Origin: Novosphingobium sp. 9
GTDB taxonomy: Bacteria > Pseudomonadota > Alphaproteobacteria > Sphingomonadales > Sphingomonadaceae
Length of the DNA stretch: 64,000 nucleotides
Direction of reading: 5' to 3'
Assembly (NCBI RefSeq): GCF_025340265.1
Contig: NZ_CP022707.1
Span: 992,501 to 1,056,500, forward strand
The translations under genes were made by a program, and so were the position numbers. Below are positions 44,283 through 52,705 of this stretch, piece after piece (the stretch's first letter is position 1; each line of letters starts with the position of its first letter). A model generated the notes under the pieces. It did not search any database. It was given only the letters and a program-made list of their open reading frames with translations, and was not told the origin of the DNA.

Positions 44283-45353
44283 TCAGGCCTTGCGGACCAG
44301 TTCCAGCAGTTGCGGGCGTGAAATCACAGGATGCGGGCGCAGGGCAGGGGCGCGGTGCTGGGCCTCGGTGAAAGCCGAGGTGACGAAACGCAGTTTCTGC
44401 ATCTTGGTGGTCGTCACCCGGTGGTCCCAGGCGTGGGCACCGCGCGCCTCGACCTCGCGGGCAATCGCGCCATAGATGTTCGCGGCGGACAGGATCGCCC
44501 AGCGCTGGCGAAAGGCGAGGCGCGCCGCGCCGACGCGGGCAGAGGCCTCGTACTCGTAGGCAAGCGCACAGGCCCGTGCGACCTGCGGGACCAGCGCGTG
44601 GCGGTAGTGCGGCTTGGTCACTTCGCCGGGGGGAATATCGGCCTCCACCAGCCACTCGACGGGGAGGTAGCAGCGCCCACGAGCATCGTCTTCCCACACG
44701 TCGCGCACGATATTGCCCAGCTGGAAAGCGATGCCGAGGTCGCAGGCGCGGTCAAGCGTATCGTCATCCTCGGGCGAGACGCCCATCACCGCCGCCATCA
44801 TCACGCCGACCGCCCCGGCGACGTGATAGCAGTAGCGCAGCATGTCGCGTTCGCTGCGCGGGCGCCAGTCGGCAGCGTCGAGCGCGAAACCCTCGATCAC
44901 GTCCGGCGCGACGTCGCGGAGCAAGGGCACTTCGCGGGCGAGCACCCCGAAGGCGTCGAAGGCAGGCGTCCCGGTCGGCTCGCCCGCCAGCGCCAGTTCG
45001 GTGAGCGTGCGGATGGTGGCGAGCCGGGATTCGGGATCGAGCGTGGTGCCGACAGGGCGCGGCGCCGGGGCGCGGCCATGGTCCTGATCGTCGGCAATAT
45101 CGTCGCAGGCGCGGCACCAGGCGTAGAGCAGCCAGACCTTTTCGCGGGTCTTGCGGTCGAACAGGCGGCTGGCGGCGGCAAAGCTTTTCGATCCCTTGCG
45201 GATCGAGCGATGGGCCGCGCGGACAAGCGCGGCCCGGCTCGGCAGAGTGGGGCTGCTGGCAGGGATGGGAAGGCTCCGGCGTTGTTGGCGTCGTCGGCGG
45301 TAAGGTACTACAAACCGTAAGAAATCAAAGCGTCGAAGGATCCATCGCGACAA
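44283..45353 (-). CDS. crtB: Phytoene/squalene synthase family protein (CrtB)
   Basis: Up to 356 residues; the ATG at 45353 overlaps the LOG gene by 29 bp and gives a basic leader of about 40 residues that may not all be translated. Both prenyl-diphosphate Asp-rich motifs are intact: AWCRACDDIADDQ and QLGNIVRDVWEDDARGRCYLP. It condenses two geranylgeranyl diphosphates to phytoene, the first C40 step. It is the last gene of crtY-crtI-Tdi1-like-LOG-crtB, although its reaction comes first. Confidence 0.93.
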   Translation of the reverse strand: MSRWILRRFDFLRFVVPYRRRRQQRRSLPIPASSPTLPSRAALVRAAHRSIRKGSKSFAAASRLFDRKTREKVWLLYAWCRACDDIADDQDHGRAPAPRPVGTTLDPESRLATIRTLTELALAGEPTGTPAFDAFGVLAREVPLLRDVAPDVIEGFALDAADWRPRSERDMLRYCYHVAGAVGVMMAAVMGVSPEDDDTLDRACDLGIAFQLGNIVRDVWEDDARGRCYLPVEWLVEADIPPGEVTKPHYRHALVPQVARACALAYEYEASARVGAARLAFRQRWAILSAANIYGAIAREVEARGAHAWDHRVTTTKMQKLRFVTSAFTEAQHRAPALRPHPVISRPQLLELVRKA

Positions 45354-45921
45354 TCGGCGTGATCGGCGCCTGATGGCGCATCAGGTCGAGCAGCGGAGCG
45401 AGTTCGGGCGCGTCGAGGATGATCCCCTGATGCGCCGGACGCACGAAGCCGACCTCGGCCATGTGACGGTTGAAGGCGAGCAGGCCGTCGTAGAATCCGA
45501 AGGCGTTGAGCACGCCGATCGGCTTGGCGTGATAGCCCAGCTGCGCCCAGCTGACTGCCTCCCACAGCTCGTCCATGGTGCCGACGCCGCCGGGCAGCAC
45601 GACGAAGCCGTCCGACAGGCGGGTGAAGGCGGCCTTGCGCTCATGCATGTCCTTGACGATGTGCAGTTCCGTGCAGTCCCGGTTGGCGACTTCGCCGCCC
45701 TTGCCGTTCTCGCCCACCAGCGCTTCGGGGATCACGCCGATCACTTCGCCGCCCGCATCCAGCGCGCCGCTGGCAGTCGCGCCCATGAGGCCGAGGCGCC
45801 CGCCACCATAGACGACGCCGATGCCCTGTTCGGCCAGAGCCTTGCCGACATCGTAGGCCAGCTGGACATAGCGGGGATCGGAGGGGGTGGCGGAACCGCA
45901 ATAGACGGCGAGGCGCTTCAT
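45325..45921 (-). CDS. LOG-family phosphoribohydrolase (TIGR00730)
   Basis: 198 residues. Rossmann-like fold with VYCGSATPSDPRY at the start, GGGRLGLMGATA, and the LOG signature PGGVGTMDELWEAVSWAQLG holding catalytic Arg/Glu (ERKAAF before it). LOG enzymes remove ribose-5-phosphate from nucleotide monophosphates (cytokinin nucleotides or AMP). Why it is cotranscribed with carotenoid genes is unknown. It overlaps the Tdi1-like gene by 4 bp and crtB by about 29 bp. Confidence 0.9.
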   Translation of the reverse strand: MKRLAVYCGSATPSDPRYVQLAYDVGKALAEQGIGVVYGGGRLGLMGATASGALDAGGEVIGVIPEALVGENGKGGEVANRDCTELHIVKDMHERKAAFTRLSDGFVVLPGGVGTMDELWEAVSWAQLGYHAKPIGVLNAFGFYDGLLAFNRHMAEVGFVRPAHQGIILDAPELAPLLDLMRHQAPITPIVAMDPSTL

Positions 45922-46361
45922 GATGGGAGTACTGCTTTCAGTTTGACGGGAGTGCCTTCGGGCATGTCGCGCATCTGGTGCGCAACCTGCCCGGTGAAGG
46001 AGATGAGCTGCGTCAGCGGCAGCTTGATGAAACTCTGTATGTCATAGGTGTCGTTCAGCATCGCCTCGGCGGTGCGGGCGTAGACCTCGTCGGGCGCGGT
46101 TGCACCCAGCCGTTCGCGGACCGCTGCAACCAGCGCCTCGGCGCGCCAGACCAGCTGGACTTCGGGATCGGCGAGGTACTGTTCGGCCTGTGCCTCGGTG
46201 CCGAGGCGCAGCAGTTCGCGGGTGTCGGTGTCGAGGTAATGGACCGTGCCGTCCGCGTCCGCCACCACCAGATGACCCATACGGCTGACCATCAGCACGG
46301 TTGCGAAATCGACGCCGGTCCAGCCCCATTCGCGCTTGAGAGTACGCAGAACCGCGCTCAT
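45918..46361 (-). CDS. Tdi1/DUF1851-domain protein in the carotenoid operon
   Basis: 147 residues from ATG at 46361 (MSAVLRTLKREWGW), overlapping the crtI stop by 4 bp. The C-terminal part, YDIQSFIKLPLTQLISFTGQVAHQMRDMPEGTPVKL, matches the domain named after the T6SS immunity protein Tdi1; the N-terminal half resembles its companion GAD-like region (GHLVVADADGTVHYLDTDT). No toxin gene is adjacent, and the tight coupling with crtI and LOG argues for a role with these genes. Soluble; function here unknown. Confidence 0.8.
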   Translation of the reverse strand: MSAVLRTLKREWGWTGVDFATVLMVSRMGHLVVADADGTVHYLDTDTRELLRLGTEAQAEQYLADPEVQLVWRAEALVAAVRERLGATAPDEVYARTAEAMLNDTYDIQSFIKLPLTQLISFTGQVAHQMRDMPEGTPVKLKAVLPS

Positions 46362-47863
46362 TTCAGGTCTTCCACGATCAGCCGTGCGGTGGCCTTGGCG
46401 GAGGCGACGACGCCGGGAATGCCCGCGCCCGGATGGGTGCCCGCGCCGACCATATAGAGGTTGCGCAGCACGTCGTCGCGGTTGTGGGCGCGGAACCACG
46501 CGCTCTGCGTCAGGATCGGCTCCAGACTGAAGGCATTGCCTTTCCAGGCGTGCAGGTCATGCTCGAAATCGAACGGGGTATAGTGGAAGCTCGTCACCAG
46601 CCGGTCGTCGAGGTCCGGGATCAGGCGGCGCTTCACCTCGTCCAGCACCCGGCGTTCCAGCTGCGGGCCAACGGCCTTCCAGTCGATCGGCAGCTTGCCC
46701 AGATGCGCGACCGGGACCAGCGCGTAGAACGTGCTCTTGCCCGCAGGCGCCATCGAGGGATCGGTGACGGTCGGGTGGTGGAGATAGATCGAGAAGTCGC
46801 GGGGCAGCACGCCATGCTCGAAGATATCGTCGAGCAGGCCCTTGTAGCGCGGCCCGAACAGGATCGAGTGGTGCGGGATGCCCGGCCATTTGCCCTCGAT
46901 CCCGAAGTGGACGACGAAGAGACTGGGCGAAAAGCGCTTGCCGGTCAGCTTCTTGGCCATCTGCTGGCCACGCGGGGTTTCGGAAAGCAGGGTGCGGTAG
47001 GTGTGGACGAGATCGCCGTTCGAGGCGACGGCATCGAAGCGCTCGCGCCAGCCGCTGACGGTTTCCACCTCATGCACGCGGTCGCCCACGGTGTGCAACT
47101 GCGTCACCCGGTCGGCAAGGCGCAGGCGGCCGCCGAGGCGCTCGAACAGGCTGGCCATGCCCTGTGCCAGCTTGTTGGTGCCGCCTCTGGCCCACCACAC
47201 GCCGCCGTCCTTTTCCAGCTTGTGGATCAGGGCGTAGATCGCGCTGGTGGTCATCGGGTTGCCGCCGACCAGCAGGGTGTGGAACGAGAGTGCCTGACGC
47301 AGATGCTCGTCCTTCACGAACGAGGAGACCATCGAATAGACCGAGCGCCACGCCTGATAGCGGGCCAGCGCGGGCGCGGCCTTGACCATCTGCGAGAAGT
47401 TCAGGAACGCCTCGGTGCCAAGGCGCACGTAGCCTTCGTGATAGACGCCCTCGGCATAGCGCACGAACTCGTCGTAGCCGCCCACGTCCTGCGGGGCGAT
47501 CCGGCTGATCTCGCGGCGCAGCGCGGGCTCGTCGTTGGAATAGTCGAAGGTGACGCCATCTGGCCAGCCGAGGCGGTAGAACGGCGAGACCGGCATCAAA
47601 TCCACATCGCGGGCGATGTCCTGATCGGTCAGCGCCCATAGCTCGCGCAGGCAGTTGGGATCGGTGATGACGGTGGGGCCGGCATCGAAGGTGAAACCCT
47701 CGCGCTCCCACACATAGGCGCGGCCACCCACCTTGTCGCGGCCCTCGACCAGCGTGGTGTCGATCCCGGCGCTCTGCAGGCGGATGGCGAGGGCAAGGCC
47801 GCCGAACCCGGCGCCGACGATGCAGGCTTTCTTCACCGCGGGACTTTCGGGCTGAGTGTGCAA
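46358..47863 (-). CDS. crtI: Phytoene desaturase
   Basis: 501 residues. FAD site GAGFGG (17-22) in VGAGFGGLALAIRLQSAGIDTTLVEGRD, then GGRAYVWEREGFTFDAGPTVITDP, and the C-terminal bacterial-phytoene-dehydrogenase signature YMVGAGTHPGAGIPGVVASAKATA. It converts phytoene to lycopene by four desaturations. Overlaps crtY by 31 bp and the next gene by 4 bp, so expression is coupled. Confidence 0.96.
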   Translation of the reverse strand: MHTQPESPAVKKACIVGAGFGGLALAIRLQSAGIDTTLVEGRDKVGGRAYVWEREGFTFDAGPTVITDPNCLRELWALTDQDIARDVDLMPVSPFYRLGWPDGVTFDYSNDEPALRREISRIAPQDVGGYDEFVRYAEGVYHEGYVRLGTEAFLNFSQMVKAAPALARYQAWRSVYSMVSSFVKDEHLRQALSFHTLLVGGNPMTTSAIYALIHKLEKDGGVWWARGGTNKLAQGMASLFERLGGRLRLADRVTQLHTVGDRVHEVETVSGWRERFDAVASNGDLVHTYRTLLSETPRGQQMAKKLTGKRFSPSLFVVHFGIEGKWPGIPHHSILFGPRYKGLLDDIFEHGVLPRDFSIYLHHPTVTDPSMAPAGKSTFYALVPVAHLGKLPIDWKAVGPQLERRVLDEVKRRLIPDLDDRLVTSFHYTPFDFEHDLHAWKGNAFSLEPILTQSAWFRAHNRDDVLRNLYMVGAGTHPGAGIPGVVASAKATARLIVEDLK

Positions 47864-49095
47864 AGATCGGGCGTGCGAAGACCGGGCATGCCAAGATCGG
47901 CGAGCGGAGCACCGCCACCCAGCAGGCTGGCGGCAGCGGCGATCACCGGCACCGGCGGCCTGCCGGACAGGACACGCACCATGTCGGCAGGCGTCGAGGC
48001 GCCTGCGTAGAAGCGTTCGATCAGGCTTTCGGGCAGGCGATAGAACCGCTCAAGCATGCGATAGCGCGCGTCTGGCCGCGCGGCAGCAAAGAGCATGCGC
48101 GTCAACATCCGGTAGAAGCCTCCCCGGCGCCAGTTTCGGTGCGACCATGCATGACTGAACCTTCCTAGGGCCATCCCGTCCGGGTTGTCGAGAGTGGTCA
48201 GGTAGGTAGCGAACATGACAGCTTGCGGAAACGAGTACGAGGTCAGCGGATGGGCCAGCCCGGCGCGCACGCCCGCACGGGCGGTGCCGTGTTCGTCGAG
48301 AGCATGCCAGAACGCGGGGAAATCCCCCTTGGCGATCACCGGCAGGACGCCGGTTTCCTCGTACCCGATGCGTGCGACGGGCCAGCCTTGCCTCTGGGCA
48401 TAGCGGGCGATCCGGTCGCGCAGGGCGGGAGGGTCGAGGTCCGGGCTGTCCGAATAGTAGGTGTCCTCCACGAAGACGTCCCGCTCGCCGAAGGGCAGGC
48501 AGTAGACGAAGCGATAGCCGTCCAGCTGCTCGACACGGGCGTCCATGACGACCGGGCGCGTCAGGCCGTGGGGGTGGGACAAGTGCAGCGTCTGCCCCAT
48601 GAACTTCTGCCATCCGCCTGCCATGTGGGGCAGCGCGCCCGCACCGCGCGCGTCGATCACGGCATGCGCGCGCAGCACCCTGCCATCGTGCAGCGTCACC
48701 GTCTGCGGCGTGATTGTGTCTACCTCGACCCCGGTCAGGATACGATCTGCCGGAAGTGCGGCACGCACCGCCGCATCCAGCCGGGCGGAGGTTACGGCGT
48801 GATAGGCCGTATGGAGCTGCCGCGAGTGCGCGGGAAAGTGGACGTCGTACCCCTCCCAGCGCGCGACGATCAGCGGCTCGATCCAGTCCCTGTTCGCAGG
48901 TGCGATATCGCTGCCGAAGAACGACCAGACATGCTCTCCGCCCAGTGTTTCTCCGCGTTCCAGCAGGGTGACGGGAATATCCGGTCGCCTTGCCGCCATG
49001 GCCAGCGCGATCAGCCCGCCGGACAGGCCACCGCCGACCACTATCAGGCCAGTTCCCTCGTTCATGTCCGTCGTTGTGCTGTCCATGCTTTTCAT
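47833..49095 (-). CDS. crtY: Lycopene beta-cyclase
   Basis: 420 residues (Met1, Met4 or Met11 possible). FAD/NAD-binding N-terminus LIVVGGGLSGGLIALAMA, LGGEHVWSFFGSD, and the cyclase segments FVYCLPFGERDVFVEDTYYSD and GVLPVIAKGDF are of CrtY type. It closes both ends of lycopene to beta-carotene. First gene of the operon; the promoter is in the 65 bp before the divergent acetyltransferase gene. Later tailoring genes such as crtZ or crtG are not in the window. Confidence 0.95.
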   Translation of the reverse strand: MKSMDSTTTDMNEGTGLIVVGGGLSGGLIALAMAARRPDIPVTLLERGETLGGEHVWSFFGSDIAPANRDWIEPLIVARWEGYDVHFPAHSRQLHTAYHAVTSARLDAAVRAALPADRILTGVEVDTITPQTVTLHDGRVLRAHAVIDARGAGALPHMAGGWQKFMGQTLHLSHPHGLTRPVVMDARVEQLDGYRFVYCLPFGERDVFVEDTYYSDSPDLDPPALRDRIARYAQRQGWPVARIGYEETGVLPVIAKGDFPAFWHALDEHGTARAGVRAGLAHPLTSYSFPQAVMFATYLTTLDNPDGMALGRFSHAWSHRNWRRGGFYRMLTRMLFAAARPDARYRMLERFYRLPESLIERFYAGASTPADMVRVLSGRPPVPVIAAAASLLGGGAPLADLGMPGLRTPDLCTLSPKVPR

Positions 49096-49160
49096 GATGT
49101 ACGACCGGTGTGTTCACCGGGCAACTTGGCAGTCGTTGTGCGTTGCGGCATGATGCGGTG

Positions 49161-49694
49161 ATGAAGACTTTGACGATCAGCGATGCAACGTCGGCAGACG
49201 CCGAAGCCATCGCCGCCATCTTTGCGCATTATGTGCTCGAAAGCACGGCAACTTTCGAGACGGTCCCGCCTGACGAGCCAGAGATCGCCCGCCGAATCGC
49301 GGCGGTGACGGGGGACGGTTATCCGTTCGTCGTCTCGCGCGACGAAGAGGACGGGCAGATCCTCGGCTTCGCGTTCGGCACGCGCTATGCCCCGCGCGTT
49401 GGCTATCGCTATGCCGTGGAGACGACGATCTATGTCCGGCCGGACTGCGTGCGCCACGGCATCGGCTCGGCACTGCTCGATGCCCTGATCGAAAGCTGCG
49501 AGGCACGCGGGCTGCGGCAGGCCTTTGCGATTATCGCCGAATCCGAACCGGCTTCCGTTATCCTTCACGCGCGCCACGGATTCCGGCCGGTGGGCACGCT
49601 GGAGGGAGCGGGGTGGAAGCATGGCAAGTGGCTCGATGTCTTCATCATGCAGCGGGCTCTCGGGGCTGGCAAGGATACCCTTCCGGAAGATTGA
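49161..49694 (+). CDS. GNAT N-acetyltransferase (Pat/MnaT type)
   Basis: 177 residues from ATG 49161. GNAT fold with acetyl-CoA motif VRHGIGSALLDALI and the YVRPD strand before it; HARHGFRPVGTLEGAGWKHGKWLDV is typical of phosphinothricin/methionine-sulfoximine acetyltransferases. The usual substrate in the family is an L-amino acid or analogue, acetylated on nitrogen. Divergent from crtY; no link to pigment synthesis is known. Confidence 0.9.
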   Translation: MKTLTISDATSADAEAIAAIFAHYVLESTATFETVPPDEPEIARRIAAVTGDGYPFVVSRDEEDGQILGFAFGTRYAPRVGYRYAVETTIYVRPDCVRHGIGSALLDALIESCEARGLRQAFAIIAESEPASVILHARHGFRPVGTLEGAGWKHGKWLDVFIMQRALGAGKDTLPED

Positions 49695-49809
49695 TTGCGT
49701 TTACAAACTGTTGCAGAGGCGTTGCAACCGCATGAAGGCTTGCGTGTTAATCGCAGGATGGCACCCGACCGGCAGAGGATCGGTGCCGACAAGGTAACAG
49801 GGATCGATA

Positions 49810-50714
49810 ATGAAGACCAAACAGGCATTCCGTGTCCTTTGCGGCACCGCGCTCGCCGCCACCGCCGCGCTGGCTGCGGTTCCCGCGTTCGCCCAGTCCT
49901 CCACCGACTCGTCCGCCAGTATTTCCAGCGACGCGTCGGTAACGGCGCCGACGAAGAACGTGCTCGCGGGTAACCACGTCACGATCGGCGTGGGTGTGGC
50001 CTATACGCCGAGCTATGACGGCTCGAACAACATGAGCGCCACGCCGTTTCCCGCCATCCAGGCGCATCTGTGGGGCATCGACGTCAATCCGCGTCCGGGC
50101 GGTGTCTCGCTTGACCTGATCCCGTCGCCCGACGACGCCAAGGTCAGCTTCAATCTCGGCCCGGTCGCCACCTATACCGGCAACCGTGCCTCGGGATCAA
50201 GGACCCGGTGGTGCGCGCGGCGGGCAAGCTGGATGTCGGCATCAACGTGGGCGGCAACGCGGGCGTGAACTTCAACAAGCTGCTCAATCCCTATGACCAG
50301 CTGACGGTCGGCGCGGACGTGCTGTGGGACGTCAACGGCGCGTCGGGCGGCATGCAGATAAACCCGAACGTGACCTACAAGACCCCGGTCAGCAAGGCCG
50401 CGCTGGTGATCCTCAATGTCGGCGCGCGCCATGTCGATGACGATTACGCCAAGTACTATTACTCGGTGAACGCCACGCAGAGCGCCAACAGCGGGCTGCC
50501 GCTCTACAACGCCAAGGGCGGCTGGGACAGCTGGCACACCGCGATGATCGTGGGCTACGACCTGTCGGGCGACTTGCGCGACGGCGGCTTCGAAGTGTTC
50601 CTTTTCGGCAACTACATGCGCATGCTGAACGACGCTTCGGCAACGCCCTATACCTCGATCCGCGGCAGCGCCAATAACTGGACCGGCGGCGTGGGCGTGG
50701 GCTACACGTTCTGA
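49810..50714 (+). pseudogene. MipA/OmpV-family outer-membrane protein, single-base frameshift
   Basis: The N-terminal part has a clean signal peptide (cleavage after VPAFA) and VTIGVGVAYTPSYDGSNN, typical of the MipA/OmpV barrel; it leaves frame after NRASG. The rest (KDPVVRAAGKLDVGINVGG to the C-terminal WTGGVGVGYTF with terminal Phe) is in another frame. One base missing in the GGG run 50193-50195 restores NRASGIKDP and a barrel of about 300 residues, the expected size. As written no barrel forms. Natural loss or base-call error are both open. The stop overlaps the convergent regulator gene by 13 bp. Confidence 0.88.
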
Positions 50715-51040
50715 TCCTCTTTCGCGGCGGCCTTTTCCGGTGCCAGGGCATCGGGCGAGGCCGCCGCGACGATCGCTTTCAGCGCGGCAATATGCGCTGC
50801 GAAGGCCTTCCGTCCGGCTCTGGTAAACATCGCCCAGGTGCGCTGCCGCCCGTCCATCGGCGATTTCTTCAGCGTCACGTACCCCGCCTCGACCAGCGCG
50901 GAGAGATGCTTGGACAGCACCGAATCCGATACGCCCGCGATCTCGCGCAGCCGGGCGAATTCCACTTCCGTCGTCTGGGCCAGCACCGCGCCGATCTGCA
51001 ATCGCGCCGGGGGATGGAGCACCATGTCGAGCTGGCTCAT
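50702..51040 (-). CDS. Winged-helix transcriptional regulator (HTH_34 type)
   Basis: 112 residues from ATG at 51040. Winged HTH over about residues 1-80: LDMVLHPPARLQIGAVLAQ, recognition helix region SDSVLSKHLSALVEAGYV, wing KKSPMDGRQRTWAMFTRAG. This is the small MarR/ArsR-like family often coupled to a membrane protein. It overlaps the preceding membrane-protein gene by 4 bp (ATGA). Three palindromes lie in front of the operon, so autoregulation is likely (inference). Confidence 0.88.
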   Translation of the reverse strand: MSQLDMVLHPPARLQIGAVLAQTTEVEFARLREIAGVSDSVLSKHLSALVEAGYVTLKKSPMDGRQRTWAMFTRAGRKAFAAHIAALKAIVAAASPDALAPEKAAAKEDQNV

Positions 51041-51507
51041 CGGTCCATCCCGCCCCGCAGCTCGCGCAAGTACAATCGCTGGAACACCACGCTCCCGCCG
51101 CCTGCCAGCAGCCCTGCGATCACCGCGATGCCCAGCCGCGTGAAGATCGAGAGCCCGCTTTCCTTCGCGTATGTCTCGGCGAAGATCAGCACCAGCATCG
51201 TACCCAGCAGCGCGAAGACCAGCGGCCGCGTGGCACCGCGCCGGTAGCCGTTGACGAAGGTGCCGCTGCGCGCCCGGTCGTAGCGCACGAGCAGCACGAC
51301 ACCGGCCATGCACATCGCCACAATCGCGCCGGTCAATACGGTCGGCAGGCCGGGGGCCAGCACCATCGCGCCCATCAGCAGCCCGAAAGCCGCGTGCCGC
51401 CACGGCGGGCAGGCCTTTGCCTGTACGTCCGCCAGCCGGTTGCCGGCTTCCTGTGCCGAAGCGAGCGCGGCTGCCGCCGTCTGCCGATCGATCCCGTCGC
51501 TGTCCAT
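51037..51507 (-). CDS. Unknown membrane protein coupled to the winged-helix regulator
   Basis: 156 residues from ATG at 51507 (MDSDGIDRQT); the frame is open to 51603 but that stretch is the operator region. Four hydrophobic helices in two pairs (FGLLMGAMVLAPGLPTVL, VAMCMAGVVLLV, LVFALLGTMLVLIFA, LGIAVIAGLLAGGGSVVF) after a soluble N-terminus. Family not recognised; its coupling to an HTH_34 regulator resembles sensor-like or self-controlled membrane modules. Confidence 0.75.
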   Translation of the reverse strand: MDSDGIDRQTAAAALASAQEAGNRLADVQAKACPPWRHAAFGLLMGAMVLAPGLPTVLTGAIVAMCMAGVVLLVRYDRARSGTFVNGYRRGATRPLVFALLGTMLVLIFAETYAKESGLSIFTRLGIAVIAGLLAGGGSVVFQRLYLRELRGGMDR

Positions 51508-51530
51508 CGTGACCTGCCTTCCCGAAATGA

Positions 51531-51599
51531 CTTTCCAATGTGGAAAGAGATGCGCTTCACTTTCCGATTCGGCAAGTGATAATTTTCCAGTCTGGAAAG
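51531..51599. promoter_or_regulatory. Cluster of three related palindromes (candidate operators)
   Basis: Consensus CTTTCCR-N3-YGGAAAG. Box 1: CTTTCCA ATG TGGAAAG (51531-51547), perfect 7-3-7. Box 2: CTTTCCG ATT CGGCAAG (51560-51576), one mismatch. Box 3: TTTTCCA GTC TGGAAAG (51583-51599), six of seven pairs. Centres are 29 and 23 bp apart. They lie between the stop of the UDG gene and the start of the membrane-protein/regulator operon. Confidence 0.7.
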
Positions 51600-51603
51600 T
51601 CAT

Positions 51604-52200
51604 TCAGCCAAGGTCATTGGGGAGCACCTCCTGCACCCGCGCTCGCAGGGCGGGGAGCAGCTCCGCTTCGAACCACGGGTGCTTCGCCATCCATATCCGG
51701 CTGCGCCAGGCCGGGTGGGGCAGCGGGATCACGCCCTCGGGCGCGTCCTGCCAGCGCGCCACCGCTTCGGTGAGGTTCCTGGCAAAGCCGCGCGGCAGGT
51801 AGCGTTTCTGGGCATATTGGCCGACCAGCAGCGTCAGGCGCACCTGCGGCATCGCGGCGAGCAGCGGTGGATGCCAGCGCGGCGCACATTCGGGGCGCGG
51901 CGGCTTGTCCCCGCCACTCGCCTTGCCGGGATAGCACAGGCCCGAGGGCATCTGCGCGATTGTCGACACATCGTAGAACGCCGCCTTGTCGAGCCCGAGC
52001 CAGCCGCGCAGCCGGTCGCCGCTGTCATCGTCCCAACCGATGCCGCTGGCATGGACCCGGCTGCCCGGCGCCTGCCCGATGATGAGCATCCGCGCGCTTT
52101 CGCTTGCCGCCACGAAGGGGCGTGGCGCGAACCCGAGCGCGTCTTCGCACAGCGTGCAGGCGCGGATCTCGGTCAGCAGGGTATCGAGCGGGGCGGTCAT
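51604..52200 (-). CDS. Uracil-DNA glycosylase family protein, Fe-S type
   Basis: 198 residues from ATG at 52200. Four cysteines in family-4/5-like spacing (Cys15, Cys18, Cys89, Cys105) should bind a [4Fe-4S] cluster. Glycosylase motif 1 is in LIIGQAPGSRVHASGIGW and motif 2 in IPLPHPAWRSR. The family removes uracil from DNA. The motif-1 loop GQAPGSRVHASG differs from canonical GEAPGxxE, so the exact subfamily and the activity are open. 4 bp downstream lies the operator cluster. Confidence 0.82.
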   Translation of the reverse strand: MTAPLDTLLTEIRACTLCEDALGFAPRPFVAASESARMLIIGQAPGSRVHASGIGWDDDSGDRLRGWLGLDKAAFYDVSTIAQMPSGLCYPGKASGGDKPPRPECAPRWHPPLLAAMPQVRLTLLVGQYAQKRYLPRGFARNLTEAVARWQDAPEGVIPLPHPAWRSRIWMAKHPWFEAELLPALRARVQEVLPNDLG

Positions 52201-52233
52201 GGCCGGGCGAGATGGCGTCGCCCGCGAACACCT

Positions 52234-52387
52234 GCAAGGTGACAGGTGGTTGACACAGTTGACACGGTCCAGAGGGAAAGTGTCACTTTGCCGCCCCAAA
52301 GTGTCACCTTGCGCAGAAAACCGCCATTTTTACGTGCGTACAGTGTTAACATCGGTGTCGCTTTAGCGACTTGATCTGTCACCTTGC
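52234..52387. repeat. Four copies of an 11-bp motif TGTCACCTTGC
   Basis: Inverted copy GCAAGGTGACA at 52234-52244; TGTCACTTTGC (one change) at 52281-52291; exact copies at 52302-52312 and 52377-52387. TTGACACAGTTGACACGG at about 52250-52267 adds further TGACAC cores. They lie in the 505-bp gene-free stretch 52201-52705, just upstream of the UDG gene. No gene was found in that stretch. Confidence 0.65.
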
Positions 52388-52511
52388 GGGAGGCGCGATT
52401 TCGGAAGAGGCAGGAGGCATGCATGGCGCAATCCTACCGCAGCGGGCCAAGTGTAGGAAATCGGTTTGGCGACGGTGGGGAGATGCCATTGCCTCGAAGG
52501 TCTTCCCAATG

Positions 52512-52666
52512 CCGCTCAGCCTGAGCTTGTCGAAGGCTGCGCGCGAGGATGGCCGCCATGCCCGACATCTTGGCAGGTTTGCGGGGTCATGATCGAGCCT
52601 GACCTTGTGTCTTTTTCAGCAGGTCACACGGCATCGCGCGGCCTTCGACAGGCTCAGGCTGAGCGG
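52512..52666. repeat. Second type of inverted REP-like pair
   Basis: A 26-bp unit (core GCCTGAGCTTGTCGAAGGC) at 52512-52537 recurs inverted at 52641-52666 with one mismatch. The intervening 103 bp hold no gene. This CTTCGACA-CTCAG type repeat is unrelated to the one at 5866-6027. It lies behind the GNAT gene (minus strand), in a gene-free region. Confidence 0.8.
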
Positions 52667-52705
52667 GTGGGGGAGGCAGGGCGCGGTGACGGGCGCGATG
52701 CCCTG

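Noticed and set aside
45918..46361. A type VI toxin-immunity pair in the carotenoid operon
   Set aside because: Only the Tdi1-like domain is present; neighbouring genes are all complete metabolic genes and no toxin domain or VgrG/Hcp gene is in the window.
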